Shown here piece after piece: positions 24,773 through 34,091 of a DNA stretch of 64,000 nt; positions within the stretch are counted from its first letter, which is position 1; each line of letters starts with the position of its first letter. Where the stretch lies: the NCBI RefSeq assembly GCF_017104565.1, contig NZ_JAAGPD010000003.1, positions 124,001 through 188,000 on the forward strand, given 5' to 3'. Source of the stretch: Paraburkholderia sp. Tr-20389. GTDB taxonomy: Bacteria; Pseudomonadota; Gammaproteobacteria; Burkholderiales; Burkholderiaceae. The position numbers and the translations under genes were made by a program. A model generated the notes under the pieces. The model saw nothing but the letters and a program-made list of their open reading frames with translations, was not told where the DNA came from and searched no databases.

Positions 24773-26176
24773 TTAAGCCTCCAGCTGCTCCAGCACTTTC
24801 CCCTTCGTCTCGATCCCCAGAAACTGCACGACCAGCGCCGCGAGGAACGGCACGACCGCCAGCAGATAGAACGCGACATCGAGATTGCCACCGATCATCG
24901 TCTTCGACACGAGCGTCGGTGCGAAGATCGCCGCAAGCTTCAGCCACGCGCCGCCGACGCCGCAGCCGAACGCGCGGATGCTCGTCGGATACAGCTCCGG
25001 CGTGTACACATACGCCGTGATGAAGCCGCACGCGAGCCAGCCGAGCGCGAATGCGCAGCAAGTCGCGACGACATAGACGGAAGCATCATGGAACACGCCC
25101 GCCAGCGCCAGCGACAACGCGCACAACATGAACGACCAGTTGATGATCGGCTTGCGGCCCACCTTGTCGACGAGCATCGCGCACAGCAGCGAACCGAGCA
25201 CGCCCAGCACGGAAGCAGCGACGGCCAGATTCAGCGCGAGCTGCAACGGCGCGTGATACACCGTGCGGTAGATGGTCGGCAGCCACGTCGACAGACCGTA
25301 CTGGATTACGCCGCACGTCATCCAGAGCATCGCGACAGCCGCCGAGCGCTTCCAGTAAGCCTTGCCGAACAGATCGCTCATCTTGCGCTTCGGGTGACCC
25401 GCAGCCATCGACTCGAAGCTCGCCGGATCGCCCATCGGCGGCAGCGTGCCCTTCGCGGTGCGCTCAAAAGCTTGAACGGCATCGGCAGCTTCGCTCATGC
25501 GGCCTCGCTCGGCGAGCCAACGCGGCGATTCCGGTACGAGCTTGCGCAGCACGAAGAACAGGATCAGCGGCACGCCGCCGATGAAATACATCGCTTCCCA
25601 GCCGAAACGCGGCACGATCCACGCGCCGAGCGCATTCGATGCGAGCAGCCCGACCGGGAACACGATTTCGTACAGCAGCACGAAGCGTCCACGGCCATGC
25701 GCACGGCAGATTTCGTTGATGTATGTCGCGGCCACGGGCAACTCGCCGCCAAGCCCGATACCCTGCACGATACGCAGCACGAAAAACACCGCGAACGTCG
25801 GCGCGAAGCCGCACGCAATACTCGTGACGCCGATCACGCCCGAACTGAGCGCAATCGCTTTCACGCGGCCATGACGCTCCGCGTACCAAGGAAACAGAAA
25901 CGCGCCGATCAACTGGCCGGCCGAACTCGCGCCGATCAGCAACGCGACGTCCCACGGCGTCAGATGCCATTTGCCGATCAGGATCGGCAGCGTCGCGGCG
26001 ATCGCGATGACATCGAAGCCATCGAAGAACGTCGCGAGTCCGATCAGGATCCGCGCGCGCACCAGCATCGCGTTCGCGGGCAATCGTTCGAGCCGCGCAA
26101 TGATCGATCCGCGCGTGGCAGGACCGGAGACACCGGCGCTGCTCTGTGCCTCAAACGTGTTGTCGATAGTACTCAT
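24773..26176 (-). CDS. MFS transporter, aromatic acid:H+ symporter-like
   Basis: A 467-residue 12-helix carrier. The N-terminal GLATFFDGFDVIAIAATLPIL is the DGFD/D-G-x-D motif typical of AAHS and related sugar-porter-like carriers, and WYAERHGRVKAIA is the conserved loop 2-3. LGLGGELPVAATYINE marks helix 5. I use the ATG at 26176 (MSTIDNTFEAQ); the longer frame is antisense-like shadow over the reductase gene. It is the last gene of the 14-gene aromatic operon, 23 bases after the reductase, and probably imports the aromatic substrate. Confidence 0.87.
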   Translation of the reverse strand: MSTIDNTFEAQSSAGVSGPATRGSIIARLERLPANAMLVRARILIGLATFFDGFDVIAIAATLPILIGKWHLTPWDVALLIGASSAGQLIGAFLFPWYAERHGRVKAIALSSGVIGVTSIACGFAPTFAVFFVLRIVQGIGLGGELPVAATYINEICRAHGRGRFVLLYEIVFPVGLLASNALGAWIVPRFGWEAMYFIGGVPLILFFVLRKLVPESPRWLAERGRMSEAADAVQAFERTAKGTLPPMGDPASFESMAAGHPKRKMSDLFGKAYWKRSAAVAMLWMTCGVIQYGLSTWLPTIYRTVYHAPLQLALNLAVAASVLGVLGSLLCAMLVDKVGRKPIINWSFMLCALSLALAGVFHDASVYVVATCCAFALGWLACGFITAYVYTPELYPTSIRAFGCGVGGAWLKLAAIFAPTLVSKTMIGGNLDVAFYLLAVVPFLAALVVQFLGIETKGKVLEQLEA

Positions 26177-26199
26177 CCGCTGTCTCCGCCCCGTATCAG

Positions 26200-27456
26200 T
26201 TATGCAAGCGCCTTGTCGGCATCGGCCAGAGCCGCGACATCGACTGTCCGTCCCTGAGTCATCCATTTGCGCGCGAGCTTCAGGTCGCGCGGCGTGTTGA
26301 TCGCGATCACACCGCGCACGCCGCCCTCCGCGACATGGAAGAGCGTCGCGCGCCGCGCGCTCACGTCGCCGCGCACGACGAGCTGCGCGTCGGCGGGAAT
26401 GTCGCCGAGAATCTGCAGGTTCACGTCGTACTGATCCGACCAGAACCACGGAATCTCCGCATACGGCTCGAACTGGCCGAGCATGGCCTTCGCGACGACG
26501 ATCGCCTGGTTCTGCGCGTTCGCCCACGACTCCAGCCGCACACGGCGTTTCAACCACGCGCTCGGATGATTCGCGACGTCGCCGCACGCGAAGATGCGCG
26601 GGTCGCTCGTCATGCCATGCTCATCGACGACGATGCCGTCGTTCACCGGCAAGCCGGCCGCTTCCGCCAGCGACGTGTGCGGCGTGAGGCCGATGCCCGC
26701 GACGGCGAAATCGGCGTCGATAACCGTGCCGTCCGCGAGCGTCGCGCGTACTTTGGCGGCGTCCGACGGGTTCGTATCGAGCGACGCGAGCGCAGCGTTC
26801 AAACGAACATCCACGCCATTCGAGCGATGCAGGTCGAGCAAAAAGTCCGACACGGCAGGCGGCACCGAACGCGCGCACAAACGCGGCGCGCCTTCCACCA
26901 CCGTCGCCGCGACGCCGAGCTTGCGCGCCGTCGCCGCGACTTCAAGACCGATCCAGCCGCCGCCGATCACGAGCACATGCTGGCTTTTACGCAGACGCTC
27001 GCCGAGTGCCGATGCTTCATCGAGCGTGCGCAGATACGCGATGTGATCCGTCTTCACGATCGACTCAGGCAGCTTGCGCGGCGCGCCGCCCGTTGCGATC
27101 ACGAGCCGGTCGTACTGCACTTCGCGGCCCGACTGCGCGCGCACGATGCGTCGTTCGCGATCGATCTCGACAGCAACGTCCGGCTGCCACGCTTCCACGG
27201 CGAGCGAAGCGAAATCGTCGGCGGCGAACAGGCACACCGTGTCGATGTCGGCATCGCCGGACAACACCGCTTTCGACAGCGGCGGCCGTTCATACGGCAG
27301 ATGGATTTCATCCGCGATCATCACCAGACGGCCTTCGAACCCCGTCTTGCGCAGCGTCTTCACGACCCAGCCCGCAGCCTGGCCGCCGCCGATCACGACG
27401 ATGGTTTGCGGCGCGTCCGTGTGGACCGCGACGTTTGAATTGGCAGCGTCAGTCAT
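26200..27456 (-). CDS. FAD-dependent ferredoxin reductase of the Rieske oxygenase system
   Basis: A 418-residue pyridine-nucleotide-disulfide-type flavoprotein. FAD site VVIGGGQAAGWVVKTLR at about residue 20, HLPYERPPLSKAVL, NAD site LVIGGGWIGLEVAATARKLG near residue 155, and the second FAD motif DPRIFACGDVANHPS near residue 285. This is the BphA4/CamA-type reductase that passes electrons from NADH to a Rieske ferredoxin, here presumably the one encoded at 37.8-38.1 kb in the same operon. The start overlaps the VOC gene's stop by ATGACTGA, and GGAG lies 7 bases upstream. Confidence 0.87.
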   Translation of the reverse strand: MTDAANSNVAVHTDAPQTIVVIGGGQAAGWVVKTLRKTGFEGRLVMIADEIHLPYERPPLSKAVLSGDADIDTVCLFAADDFASLAVEAWQPDVAVEIDRERRIVRAQSGREVQYDRLVIATGGAPRKLPESIVKTDHIAYLRTLDEASALGERLRKSQHVLVIGGGWIGLEVAATARKLGVAATVVEGAPRLCARSVPPAVSDFLLDLHRSNGVDVRLNAALASLDTNPSDAAKVRATLADGTVIDADFAVAGIGLTPHTSLAEAAGLPVNDGIVVDEHGMTSDPRIFACGDVANHPSAWLKRRVRLESWANAQNQAIVVAKAMLGQFEPYAEIPWFWSDQYDVNLQILGDIPADAQLVVRGDVSARRATLFHVAEGGVRGVIAINTPRDLKLARKWMTQGRTVDVAALADADKALA

Positions 27457-28414
27457 GTTTGCGCTCCGTCATGAACTTGCCTTCCGGCGCCTTCGCATTC
27501 TTTTGACGGCGCGTATTGCCGTCGATGCCACCATCGATTGCCCATTCGGCGAACACGGTCGGACCCGGTTCGAATTCGCGCGGCTGCCATTCGGGCGTCA
27601 ACTGGTCTTCGTCCGCGTAGTACTCGATCAATCCGCCCGCCGGATTCTGGAAGTACCAGAAGTACGCCGACGAAACAGGGTGACGTCCCGGCCCGAGCTG
27701 CGTGTCCCAGCCGCGGCGGCTGATGTGCATGCCGCCGCCGAACACTTCGTGGATGTCGCGCACGGTGAACGCGACGTGATTCAAACCGCGCTTGCCCGTC
27801 GGCAGCTGCAACAGGAAAAGGTCGTGATGGCCGCCGTGCGGCGCGCAACGCATGAACGCGCCGCGTGCCGGATAACGGTCCGACGTTTCGAAGCCGAGCC
27901 GATCGTGATAGAACTTTTCCTGCTCCGCGAGACAGTTCGTGAAGAACACGACGTGACCCACTTCTACGGGTTCCGCGCGCTCATAGACAGGACTCGGCGT
28001 ATCGACGCGCAGCGTCTGCCCCCACACGTTCGACGGCGAGCCGTGCACGTCGACGGCACGCTTGCGTGTCACTTCAACGCGGATCGCCATGCCGTTGGGA
28101 TCGATGCAGCCGACGGCATCGTCGTTCGAGTAATAGCCTTGCGCGCCCTTCAGGCTCTCGCGATACGTGTCGAGATCGGCGACCGAGGCGACGCCCCACG
28201 TCACTTCGCGCAGCGTCGGGCCTTCTTCGAATGCGGGCGGCAACGACGCGTCGTTCGCCATCACGGCGAGCACCGTGCAGCCGTTCAGCGTTTCGAAGCG
28301 TGCGCGCGTTTCGTCGTGCGCGGTTTCCTTCATGCCCCAGTCGGCGAAAAAGCGCCGACAGGTCTCAAGATCCGTCACGCCGTAGGTAATCTGTTCAATG
28401 CCGAGAATGCTCAT
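27449..28414 (-). CDS. Two-domain VOC extradiol-type ring-cleavage dioxygenase
   Basis: A 321-residue protein with two vicinal-oxygen-chelate modules (about residues 5-130 and 145-300), the layout of catechol 2,3-dioxygenase / dihydroxybiphenyl dioxygenase. Candidate Fe(II) ligands are present in order: His in EVGHVVFFTN, His in GLNHVAFTVRDI, and Glu in GGLIEYYADEDQ. It should open a catechol-like ring at the meta position, acting on the product of the Rieske oxygenase. Start ATG at 28414; 13 bases separate it from the aldehyde dehydrogenase gene. Exact substrate unknown. Confidence 0.83.
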   Translation of the reverse strand: MSILGIEQITYGVTDLETCRRFFADWGMKETAHDETRARFETLNGCTVLAVMANDASLPPAFEEGPTLREVTWGVASVADLDTYRESLKGAQGYYSNDDAVGCIDPNGMAIRVEVTRKRAVDVHGSPSNVWGQTLRVDTPSPVYERAEPVEVGHVVFFTNCLAEQEKFYHDRLGFETSDRYPARGAFMRCAPHGGHHDLFLLQLPTGKRGLNHVAFTVRDIHEVFGGGMHISRRGWDTQLGPGRHPVSSAYFWYFQNPAGGLIEYYADEDQLTPEWQPREFEPGPTVFAEWAIDGGIDGNTRRQKNAKAPEGKFMTERKHD

Positions 28415-28427
28415 GTTGCGTGCCTTT

Positions 28428-29924
28428 TCAGTTCGCCCACGCGAGCGGGGCGTCGTTCAAGCCCCAGTAGAGGCTCTTTTGCTGCATGTACTCACGAATG
28501 CCGAGGCGGCCTTTCTCGCGGCCCATGCCGCTTTCCTTCCAGCCCGAGAACGGCGTCGAAATCGAGAACAGCTTGTAGGTGTTGATCCAGATCGTGCCCG
28601 CTTCGAGCGCGCGCGCGACGCGCCAGGCGCGCTTGTAGTCGCGCGTCCAGATGCCCGCTGCGAGACCGAAGACGCTGTCATTCGCTTCCGCGATCAGCGA
28701 CGCTTCATCGTCGAAGGGCATCGCGACCAGCACCGGTCCGAAAATTTCTTCCTGACAGATGCGCGCACTGTTCGACAGGCCTTCGAGGATCGTCGGCTGA
28801 TAGAAGAAGCCTTGCTCGCGGTTGTTGCCGACGGGCCGCTCGCCGCCGCACAGCAGCCGTCCGCCCTCTTCGAGGCCGAGCGCCACATAGCGCTCCACCG
28901 ACTCGCGATGCTTCGCGGTAATCAGCGGACCCATCTGCGTTTGTTCGCTTGCGGGATCGCCGACGCGCAACTGGCGCGCCTTCTCCGCGAGCCGCTTCAT
29001 GAACTCGGGATAGATCGACCGCTGCACGAACAGACGCGAACCGGCGATGCACGCCTCGCCCGACGAACTGAAAATGCCGTACAGCACGCCGTTCACGGCA
29101 TGATCGAGATCGGCGTCTTCGAAGACCATCGTCGGCGACTTGCCGCCGAGTTCGAGCGACACGGGCATCAGCTTGTCCGCTGCGATGCGCGCGATGCCGC
29201 GCCCCACGTCCGTGCCGCCCGTGAACGACACTTTCTTCACGAGCGGGTGACGCACCAGCACATCGCCGATCACCGAACCCTTGCCGGGCAGCACGCTCAA
29301 CACGCCCTTCGGCACGCCCGCTTCCTCACAGATACGAGCGAGCGCGAGTGACGCCAGCGGTGTCACTTCGGCGGGCTTCAGCACGACGGCATTGCCGGCG
29401 GCCAATGCAGGCGCAAGCTTTTGCGCATCCGATGCGATCGGCGAATTCCACGGTGTGATCGCCGCGATCACGCCGATCGGCTCATGCACGCTCATCGTCA
29501 GATAGTCGCCGCGCGAAGGCGTGACATCTTCGTCGAGCGTTTCGAGGCAAGCCGCGAAATAGCGGAACGTGTTCGCCGCGCTCGCCACGAGCACGCGCGT
29601 TTCGCCGATCGGCTTGCCGTTGTCGCGGCGTTGCAGTTGCGCGAGCACTTCGTGCTTCGCCATGATCAGATCGGCGATGCGGTACAGGATCAGCGCGCGC
29701 TGATGCGGCTTCAGACCGGACCAGTTCGGTTTGCGCCACGCGGCGTCGGCGGCTTCGACGGCTTCGCGCGCGTCGTCGGCATCGGCCGTCGTGATCTCGG
29801 CGTTCACCGAGCCGTCGGCGGGATAGACGCTCGCGTACAGCGCGCCGCGGCCACGCTTCCATTCGCCGCCGACGAAGATATCGGCAGTAGGCACGAGAGA
29901 CGAAATGATGTCGGTATGAGGCAT
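28428..29924 (-). CDS. Aldehyde dehydrogenase
   Basis: A 498-residue NAD(P)-dependent aldehyde dehydrogenase. It shows AAITPWNSPIASDAQKLAPA, FTGGTDVGRGIA (cofactor), the catalytic Glu in LELGGKSPTMV, and the nucleophile Cys in SSSGEACIAGSR; the C-terminal FSGWKESGMGREKG is typical. ATG at 29924 has AAGGAAG upstream; the longer open frame lies over the AspDH gene and is a shadow. In this operon it may oxidise a semialdehyde from ring cleavage or the aldehyde produced by the ThDP enzyme. Confidence 0.88.
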   Translation of the reverse strand: MPHTDIISSLVPTADIFVGGEWKRGRGALYASVYPADGSVNAEITTADADDAREAVEAADAAWRKPNWSGLKPHQRALILYRIADLIMAKHEVLAQLQRRDNGKPIGETRVLVASAANTFRYFAACLETLDEDVTPSRGDYLTMSVHEPIGVIAAITPWNSPIASDAQKLAPALAAGNAVVLKPAEVTPLASLALARICEEAGVPKGVLSVLPGKGSVIGDVLVRHPLVKKVSFTGGTDVGRGIARIAADKLMPVSLELGGKSPTMVFEDADLDHAVNGVLYGIFSSSGEACIAGSRLFVQRSIYPEFMKRLAEKARQLRVGDPASEQTQMGPLITAKHRESVERYVALGLEEGGRLLCGGERPVGNNREQGFFYQPTILEGLSNSARICQEEIFGPVLVAMPFDDEASLIAEANDSVFGLAAGIWTRDYKRAWRVARALEAGTIWINTYKLFSISTPFSGWKESGMGREKGRLGIREYMQQKSLYWGLNDAPLAWAN

Positions 29925-29935
29925 GTCGTACTTCC

Positions 29936-30781
29936 TTAGATCACGCAGCGGGCCGCGCGATTGCGCAACGCACGGATCGCGCTGAACGCGGTCAATGCAG
30001 AGGTCTTCGGGTTGTCGGGCAGCGGCTTGCCGCTCATTTCGAGCGACATCTCGCCGAATGCGCCGCGCGCGACGATGCGATGCACGTTGCGCGTCACGGC
30101 GGGATCGGCGATCAGGCGCACCGTCGTCTGATCGAGGCCGAGGCCCGCGAGCGCAACCGTCGCCGCAACATTCGCGTTCTTCGGATAGAGATGCGCTGCT
30201 TCGCGCGCGCTGCCTTCGAAGATCACGCGCGCTTCCGTCAGCGTCTGCAGATCGCAGACCTGTTCCGCAGGCGTGCCGAGCCAACCCATAGGCGGCTTGC
30301 GTCCGATGTATTGCACTTCGTCGAGACCGCCGAGCTTCGCGGCAGCGAGCGCATCGATACCGCCGATCGCGCCCGACAGCAGCGTGACGGTTGCGTGACC
30401 TTCATCGGCGGCTGCGTTCAGCGCTTCGAGCAACGAGAGATCCGACAGCGCGCCGATCGACGCCACCGCGCAATCCGTACCCGCCTTCAGCAGCGGCACG
30501 ACGTGACTGACGAGCGCACCATGTCCCGCGCATTCGAGCGCGAACTGCGGACGCGACTTCAGTGCATCGACCGACCACACGACGTCCACATCCGGACCGA
30601 CCTGCTCGCGCACGGCATCGGCCTGATGTTCGGGCACGATCACATGCGACACATGCACTTGCGGGTCGGCGGCGACGGCACGATACACGGTTTGACCGAT
30701 CGCGCCGAAGCCGATCATCGCGATGTCAATGGGCACATGATTCATGGCGGCTCCGTTCGCGGCATACGCTGCGTTAGGCAT
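29936..30781 (-). CDS. L-aspartate dehydrogenase-like NAD(P)-binding protein
   Basis: A 281-residue protein of the NadX/aspartate dehydrogenase family: [17 protein letters not shown] at the N-terminus, [34 protein letters not shown], and the signature [19 protein letters not shown]; a His follows in [15 protein letters not shown]. The type enzyme converts aspartate to oxaloacetate imine; a different imine or keto acid is possible here. The ATG at 30781 overlaps the ThDP-enzyme stop (ATGCCTAA) and has AGGAG 7 bases upstream, but an internal ATG at 30745 with GGAG upstream would give the usual 269-residue length. Its place in an aromatic operon is unusual. Confidence 0.8.
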   Translation of the reverse strand: MPNAAYAANGAAMNHVPIDIAMIGFGAIGQTVYRAVAADPQVHVSHVIVPEHQADAVREQVGPDVDVVWSVDALKSRPQFALECAGHGALVSHVVPLLKAGTDCAVASIGALSDLSLLEALNAAADEGHATVTLLSGAIGGIDALAAAKLGGLDEVQYIGRKPPMGWLGTPAEQVCDLQTLTEARVIFEGSAREAAHLYPKNANVAATVALAGLGLDQTTVRLIADPAVTRNVHRIVARGAFGEMSLEMSGKPLPDNPKTSALTAFSAIRALRNRAARCVI

Positions 30782-32432
30782 GTTCCGGCTCCTGCTTGCG
30801 CACCGGCGGGCCTGCAAACGCCGTTGCGAACTGACCCACCGACAGCATGTCGACTTCGACCATCACAGGACCCGTCTTCGACATGCCTTCGCGAACGATC
30901 TCATCGGCCTGATCGAGCGACGAGATCCGATAGTGCGTGAGGCCGAAGCTCGCGCAGAACTGCGCGAAGTCCGGTTGATGCAGTTGCACGTAGCAGCGGC
31001 GGCCGCCGTAGTGCGCGTCCTGAATGTTGCGGATCACGCCGTAGCATTGGTCGTTCATCAGCACGATCATCACGTTCGCGTTTTCCTGCACGGCCGTCAC
31101 CAGTTCGCCGACGTTGACCATCAGGCCGCCGTCGCCGACCAGGCAAACCGTCTTCGCCGCCGCATCCGCGAGCGCTGCGCCGATCGCCATCTGGATACCC
31201 TGGCCGATACCGCCGCCGAGCGCATGCACGCCCGCGCGCGGCTGGAAGATCTTCAGCATGCGGTTGCCCCACGTGCTGTTCGAGATCGTCACGTCGCGCA
31301 CCCAGTTGTAGTCGCGGCCCACTGCGTGTTGCAACACGTCGACGAGGCGCTTGTACGGTCCGAGACCCTTGCCCGTTTCCGCGACGGCGACTTCACGCGT
31401 GGCGGCGAGATCGCCTGCGAATGCCGGGTCGACCTTCATGCGGCCTTCGAGCAGCGTCGCGAGCTGATCGAGCACGGCGGCTGCATCGCCATGAACGAAG
31501 AGGTCGTTGCGATAGCCGCGGTTGTCGGCGAGCGCGTCGGCATCGACACGGAACAGCGGCTGCGGCAGCGCGAGCTTGTACTTGAGCGTCTCGTTGCCGC
31601 GCAGACGCGAGCCGACCACGAGCAGCGCATCGCAGGTCTTGTAGAACTTCTCGACGGTCGGCTGCACATTGAATGCGCCGAGCGTCGCGGGATGATCTTC
31701 GGGCAGCACGCCGCGGCCCTGCACGCTCGTCACGACGCCGAAGCCAAGCTTCACCAGACGTTCGACCTGCGCGCGCGCATGACGCGTGCCGCCACCGAGC
31801 CACAGCAACGGACGCTTCGCCTTCGCGAGTTCGCCGGCGAGCTGTTCGACGCGCTTCGTGTCGTGCGTGAGTGTGTTGATATGCGGCGCGCTCATGTCGG
31901 CGGGCCACTCGGTTTCCGCAGCCTGAATGTCGATCGGAATTTCGACGCTGACGGGACCGCTCGGCGCCGTCTGCGCGACGCGCACGGCTTCGCGCACCGT
32001 GGCGAGCGCGGTCTCGACGGAACGCACGCGGTACGCCGCCTTCGAGATCGACGAGAGCATCGTCAATTGATCCGGTGCTTCGTGGATGTACGCGAGGTCC
32101 TGATCCAGATACGTCGTTTCGATCTGGCCGGTGATATGCACGAGTGCCGTGCCTGCCGTCAGCGCTTCGACCATCGCGCCCGCTGCGTTGCCGGCAGCCG
32201 TGCCCGTGCTCGTGAACGCGACGCCGAGGCCGCCCGACACGCGCGCGAGACCATCGGCCATGTTCAGCGCGCCGGCTTCGCCGCGTGCGCCGACATAGCG
32301 AATGTTGCCGCGCGTGTTGATGGCGTCGAGGATCGGCATGTTGTGAATCGAGATCACGCCGAATGCGGTCTTGACGCCGCACTGTTCGAGGAAAGCGGCG
32401 ATCAGTTCGCCGACGGTGGTTTTGTTAGACAT
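30774..32432 (-). CDS. Thiamine-diphosphate-dependent enzyme (acetolactate synthase / benzoylformate decarboxylase superfamily)
   Basis: A 552-residue three-domain ThDP enzyme. The N-terminal PYR domain has the catalytic Glu in [20 protein letters not shown]; the middle domain contains [18 protein letters not shown]; the C-terminal PP domain has the ThDP/Mg motif [20 protein letters not shown] followed by [12 protein letters not shown]. It should decarboxylate or ligate a 2-oxoacid. The start ATG overlaps the SDR stop (ATGTCTAA). In this pathway it could act on an arylglyoxylate or a 2-oxo acid from ring cleavage; the substrate is unknown. Confidence 0.85.
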   Translation of the reverse strand: MSNKTTVGELIAAFLEQCGVKTAFGVISIHNMPILDAINTRGNIRYVGARGEAGALNMADGLARVSGGLGVAFTSTGTAAGNAAGAMVEALTAGTALVHITGQIETTYLDQDLAYIHEAPDQLTMLSSISKAAYRVRSVETALATVREAVRVAQTAPSGPVSVEIPIDIQAAETEWPADMSAPHINTLTHDTKRVEQLAGELAKAKRPLLWLGGGTRHARAQVERLVKLGFGVVTSVQGRGVLPEDHPATLGAFNVQPTVEKFYKTCDALLVVGSRLRGNETLKYKLALPQPLFRVDADALADNRGYRNDLFVHGDAAAVLDQLATLLEGRMKVDPAFAGDLAATREVAVAETGKGLGPYKRLVDVLQHAVGRDYNWVRDVTISNSTWGNRMLKIFQPRAGVHALGGGIGQGIQMAIGAALADAAAKTVCLVGDGGLMVNVGELVTAVQENANVMIVLMNDQCYGVIRNIQDAHYGGRRCYVQLHQPDFAQFCASFGLTHYRISSLDQADEIVREGMSKTGPVMVEVDMLSVGQFATAFAGPPVRKQEPEHA

Positions 32433-33231
32433 GACGTGCAACGCCTCCGGAAACATCGATATGGCTTCCCGTCGTGTACGACGACAGGGGTGTAGCGAGA
32501 TAAAAGAGCGCTTGCGCGGCTTCTTCAGGACGGCCGAAGCGGCCGAGCGGAATGTTCTTCGTACGCGCGAGTTCGCCGGTCCAGTCTTCCCAGCTTTGAC
32601 CGGGCTGCGCCTGCGTCTGATAACGGCGACGCCATTGACCCGACTCGACGATGCCGATCAGGATCGAGTTCACGCGAATGCGTTGCGGCGCGAGTTCGAC
32701 GGCCAGCGACTTGATCAGGTTCTGCACGCCGGCGCGCGCCGACGAGGTCGCGACCATGTGCGGCTCGGGCTGCAACGCGAGCAGCGAATTCACGCAGACG
32801 ATCGAACCGTTGCCTTGCTGCGCGGCTTGCGTGAGCATCGGCAGAAACGCGCGCGTCGGGCGGATCACGCTGAAGTACTTCAGATCGAGTTCTTCGCGCC
32901 ACGCTTCGTCGGTCGTATCCGCGAAGGTGGACACGCGGCCCTGGCCTGCGTTGTTCACGAGCATGTCGGTGCGGCCGAAACGTTGCTGCACGTCGTTCGC
33001 GAACGCGGCGACGTCGTCCGCGTCGAGCACGTTGCAGCGCGCGGCGAGCAGTTGCGCGTCGGGAAACTGCTTGCGCAACGATGCTTCAGCGCTTGCGAGA
33101 CGATCGGTGTCGCGTCCGCAGATCGCCACCGATGCGCCCGCGCGCAGAAAAAGTTCGGCGGTCGCGAGGCCGATGCCGGACGAACCGCCCGTCACCACTG
33201 CAACCTGTCCTGTCAAATCGATCTGGATCAT
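32425..33231 (-). CDS. SDR-family protein with replaced catalytic Tyr/Lys
   Basis: A 268-residue Rossmann protein with a normal cofactor site (VTGGSSGIGLATAELFL) and NNAGQGRVSTFADT, so it belongs to the classical SDR family. The Ser is present (IVCVNSLLALQPEPH), but where Y-x-x-x-K is expected it reads TSSAR in MVATSSARAGVQNLIKSL, so both Tyr and Lys seem replaced by Thr and Arg. Either the activity is altered or it is a binding/structural homologue. It lies between the IclR gene (1-base overlap) and the ThDP gene (8-base overlap) and is clearly cotranscribed. Confidence 0.8.
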   Translation of the reverse strand: MIQIDLTGQVAVVTGGSSGIGLATAELFLRAGASVAICGRDTDRLASAEASLRKQFPDAQLLAARCNVLDADDVAAFANDVQQRFGRTDMLVNNAGQGRVSTFADTTDEAWREELDLKYFSVIRPTRAFLPMLTQAAQQGNGSIVCVNSLLALQPEPHMVATSSARAGVQNLIKSLAVELAPQRIRVNSILIGIVESGQWRRRYQTQAQPGQSWEDWTGELARTKNIPLGRFGRPEEAAQALFYLATPLSSYTTGSHIDVSGGVARHV

Positions 33232-34091
33232 CAGAGCCCCAATGCCTTCATGTATCTGCTTTCCGCCGACGGCCGGTAATTCAGCCGCAGCGACAGTTGC
33301 TCGGCCGCGTTGCGCACCTTGTCGATCAGGCCGCTGTCGAGCAGCGATGCATCGATGTGTCCACGCGGAATGGTCGTCGTGATGACGGCGGCGATGCGGC
33401 CCGTGTCGTTGCGCACGGGCGCGGAAATCACTGAAATGCCGTTTTCGAAAGACGATTCGCTGATCGCGAAGCCGCGCATTGCATCGTCCTTCACGCGTTC
33501 ATACAGTTCTTCGACGGTTTCGGGCGTGTGCTTCGTGAAGCGTTCCAAGTTCTGCTCCGGATACAGCGCACGCAGTTCGTCCAAAGACAGATCGCCCATC
33601 AGCACATGGCCGTGCGTCGTGGCATGCGCGGGCAGCCGCGTCCCGACATTCACCTTCACCGAACTGAACACGGGCGCATGGCTTTGCGCTTTCGCGACGA
33701 ACACCACGTCCCGTCCGTCGCGGATCACGATATGCGTCGTCAAGCCCGTCGCATCACGCAATGCTTCGATCAGCGGCAGGCCGAGATCGGTGAGTTCGAG
33801 CGAACTCAGATATTCAAAACCAAGGCGCAGCACGGCGACGCCCAGGCGATAGTTGCGGTCGCGATCCGCACGCTCCAGAAAGCCGAGCGATTCGAGCGTC
33901 TGCAAGAGACGAAACACCGTCGTGCGCGGAATGCCGAGACGCTTCGACAGTTCGGGCGCACCGAGCACCGGTTCGCGCGGCGAAAATTCCGTCAGGATGC
34001 GCAGGCCGCGTTCGAGACCAGGCACGCGATAGTTCGCCTCGCTGCGGTCCTCTTCTGCTTCGGGTGCAGTGCCCGTCAATTCGGGGGTCAT
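33231..34091 (-). CDS. IclR-family regulator inside the aromatic operon
   Basis: A 286-residue regulator: HTH from about residue 24 (VPGLERGLRILTEFS, GAPELSKRLGIPRTTVFRLL), then the IclR effector domain (LGLPLIEALRDATGLTTHIV, GTRLPAHATTHGHVLMGDLS, GISVISAPVRNDTGRIA). It overlaps the hydrolase gene by ATGA and the SDR gene by one base, so it is made as part of the operon it probably regulates. A second IclR protein at 39.7-40.7 kb is closely similar over its whole length, including the rare stretch LGFEYLSSLELTD. Confidence 0.87.
   Translation of the reverse strand: MTPELTGTAPEAEEDRSEANYRVPGLERGLRILTEFSPREPVLGAPELSKRLGIPRTTVFRLLQTLESLGFLERADRDRNYRLGVAVLRLGFEYLSSLELTDLGLPLIEALRDATGLTTHIVIRDGRDVVFVAKAQSHAPVFSSVKVNVGTRLPAHATTHGHVLMGDLSLDELRALYPEQNLERFTKHTPETVEELYERVKDDAMRGFAISESSFENGISVISAPVRNDTGRIAAVITTTIPRGHIDASLLDSGLIDKVRNAAEQLSLRLNYRPSAESRYMKALGL

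Noticed and set aside
24719-28585. Two long plus-strand frames (24719-26257 and 27074-28585) opposite the MFS, reductase and VOC genes
   Set aside because: Both are antisense to genes with full motif sets and have no recognisable protein features.
30744-32495. A 583-codon plus-strand frame opposite the ThDP enzyme gene
   Set aside because: Shadow of a well-defined ThDP enzyme; Arg/His-rich composition and no ribosome site.
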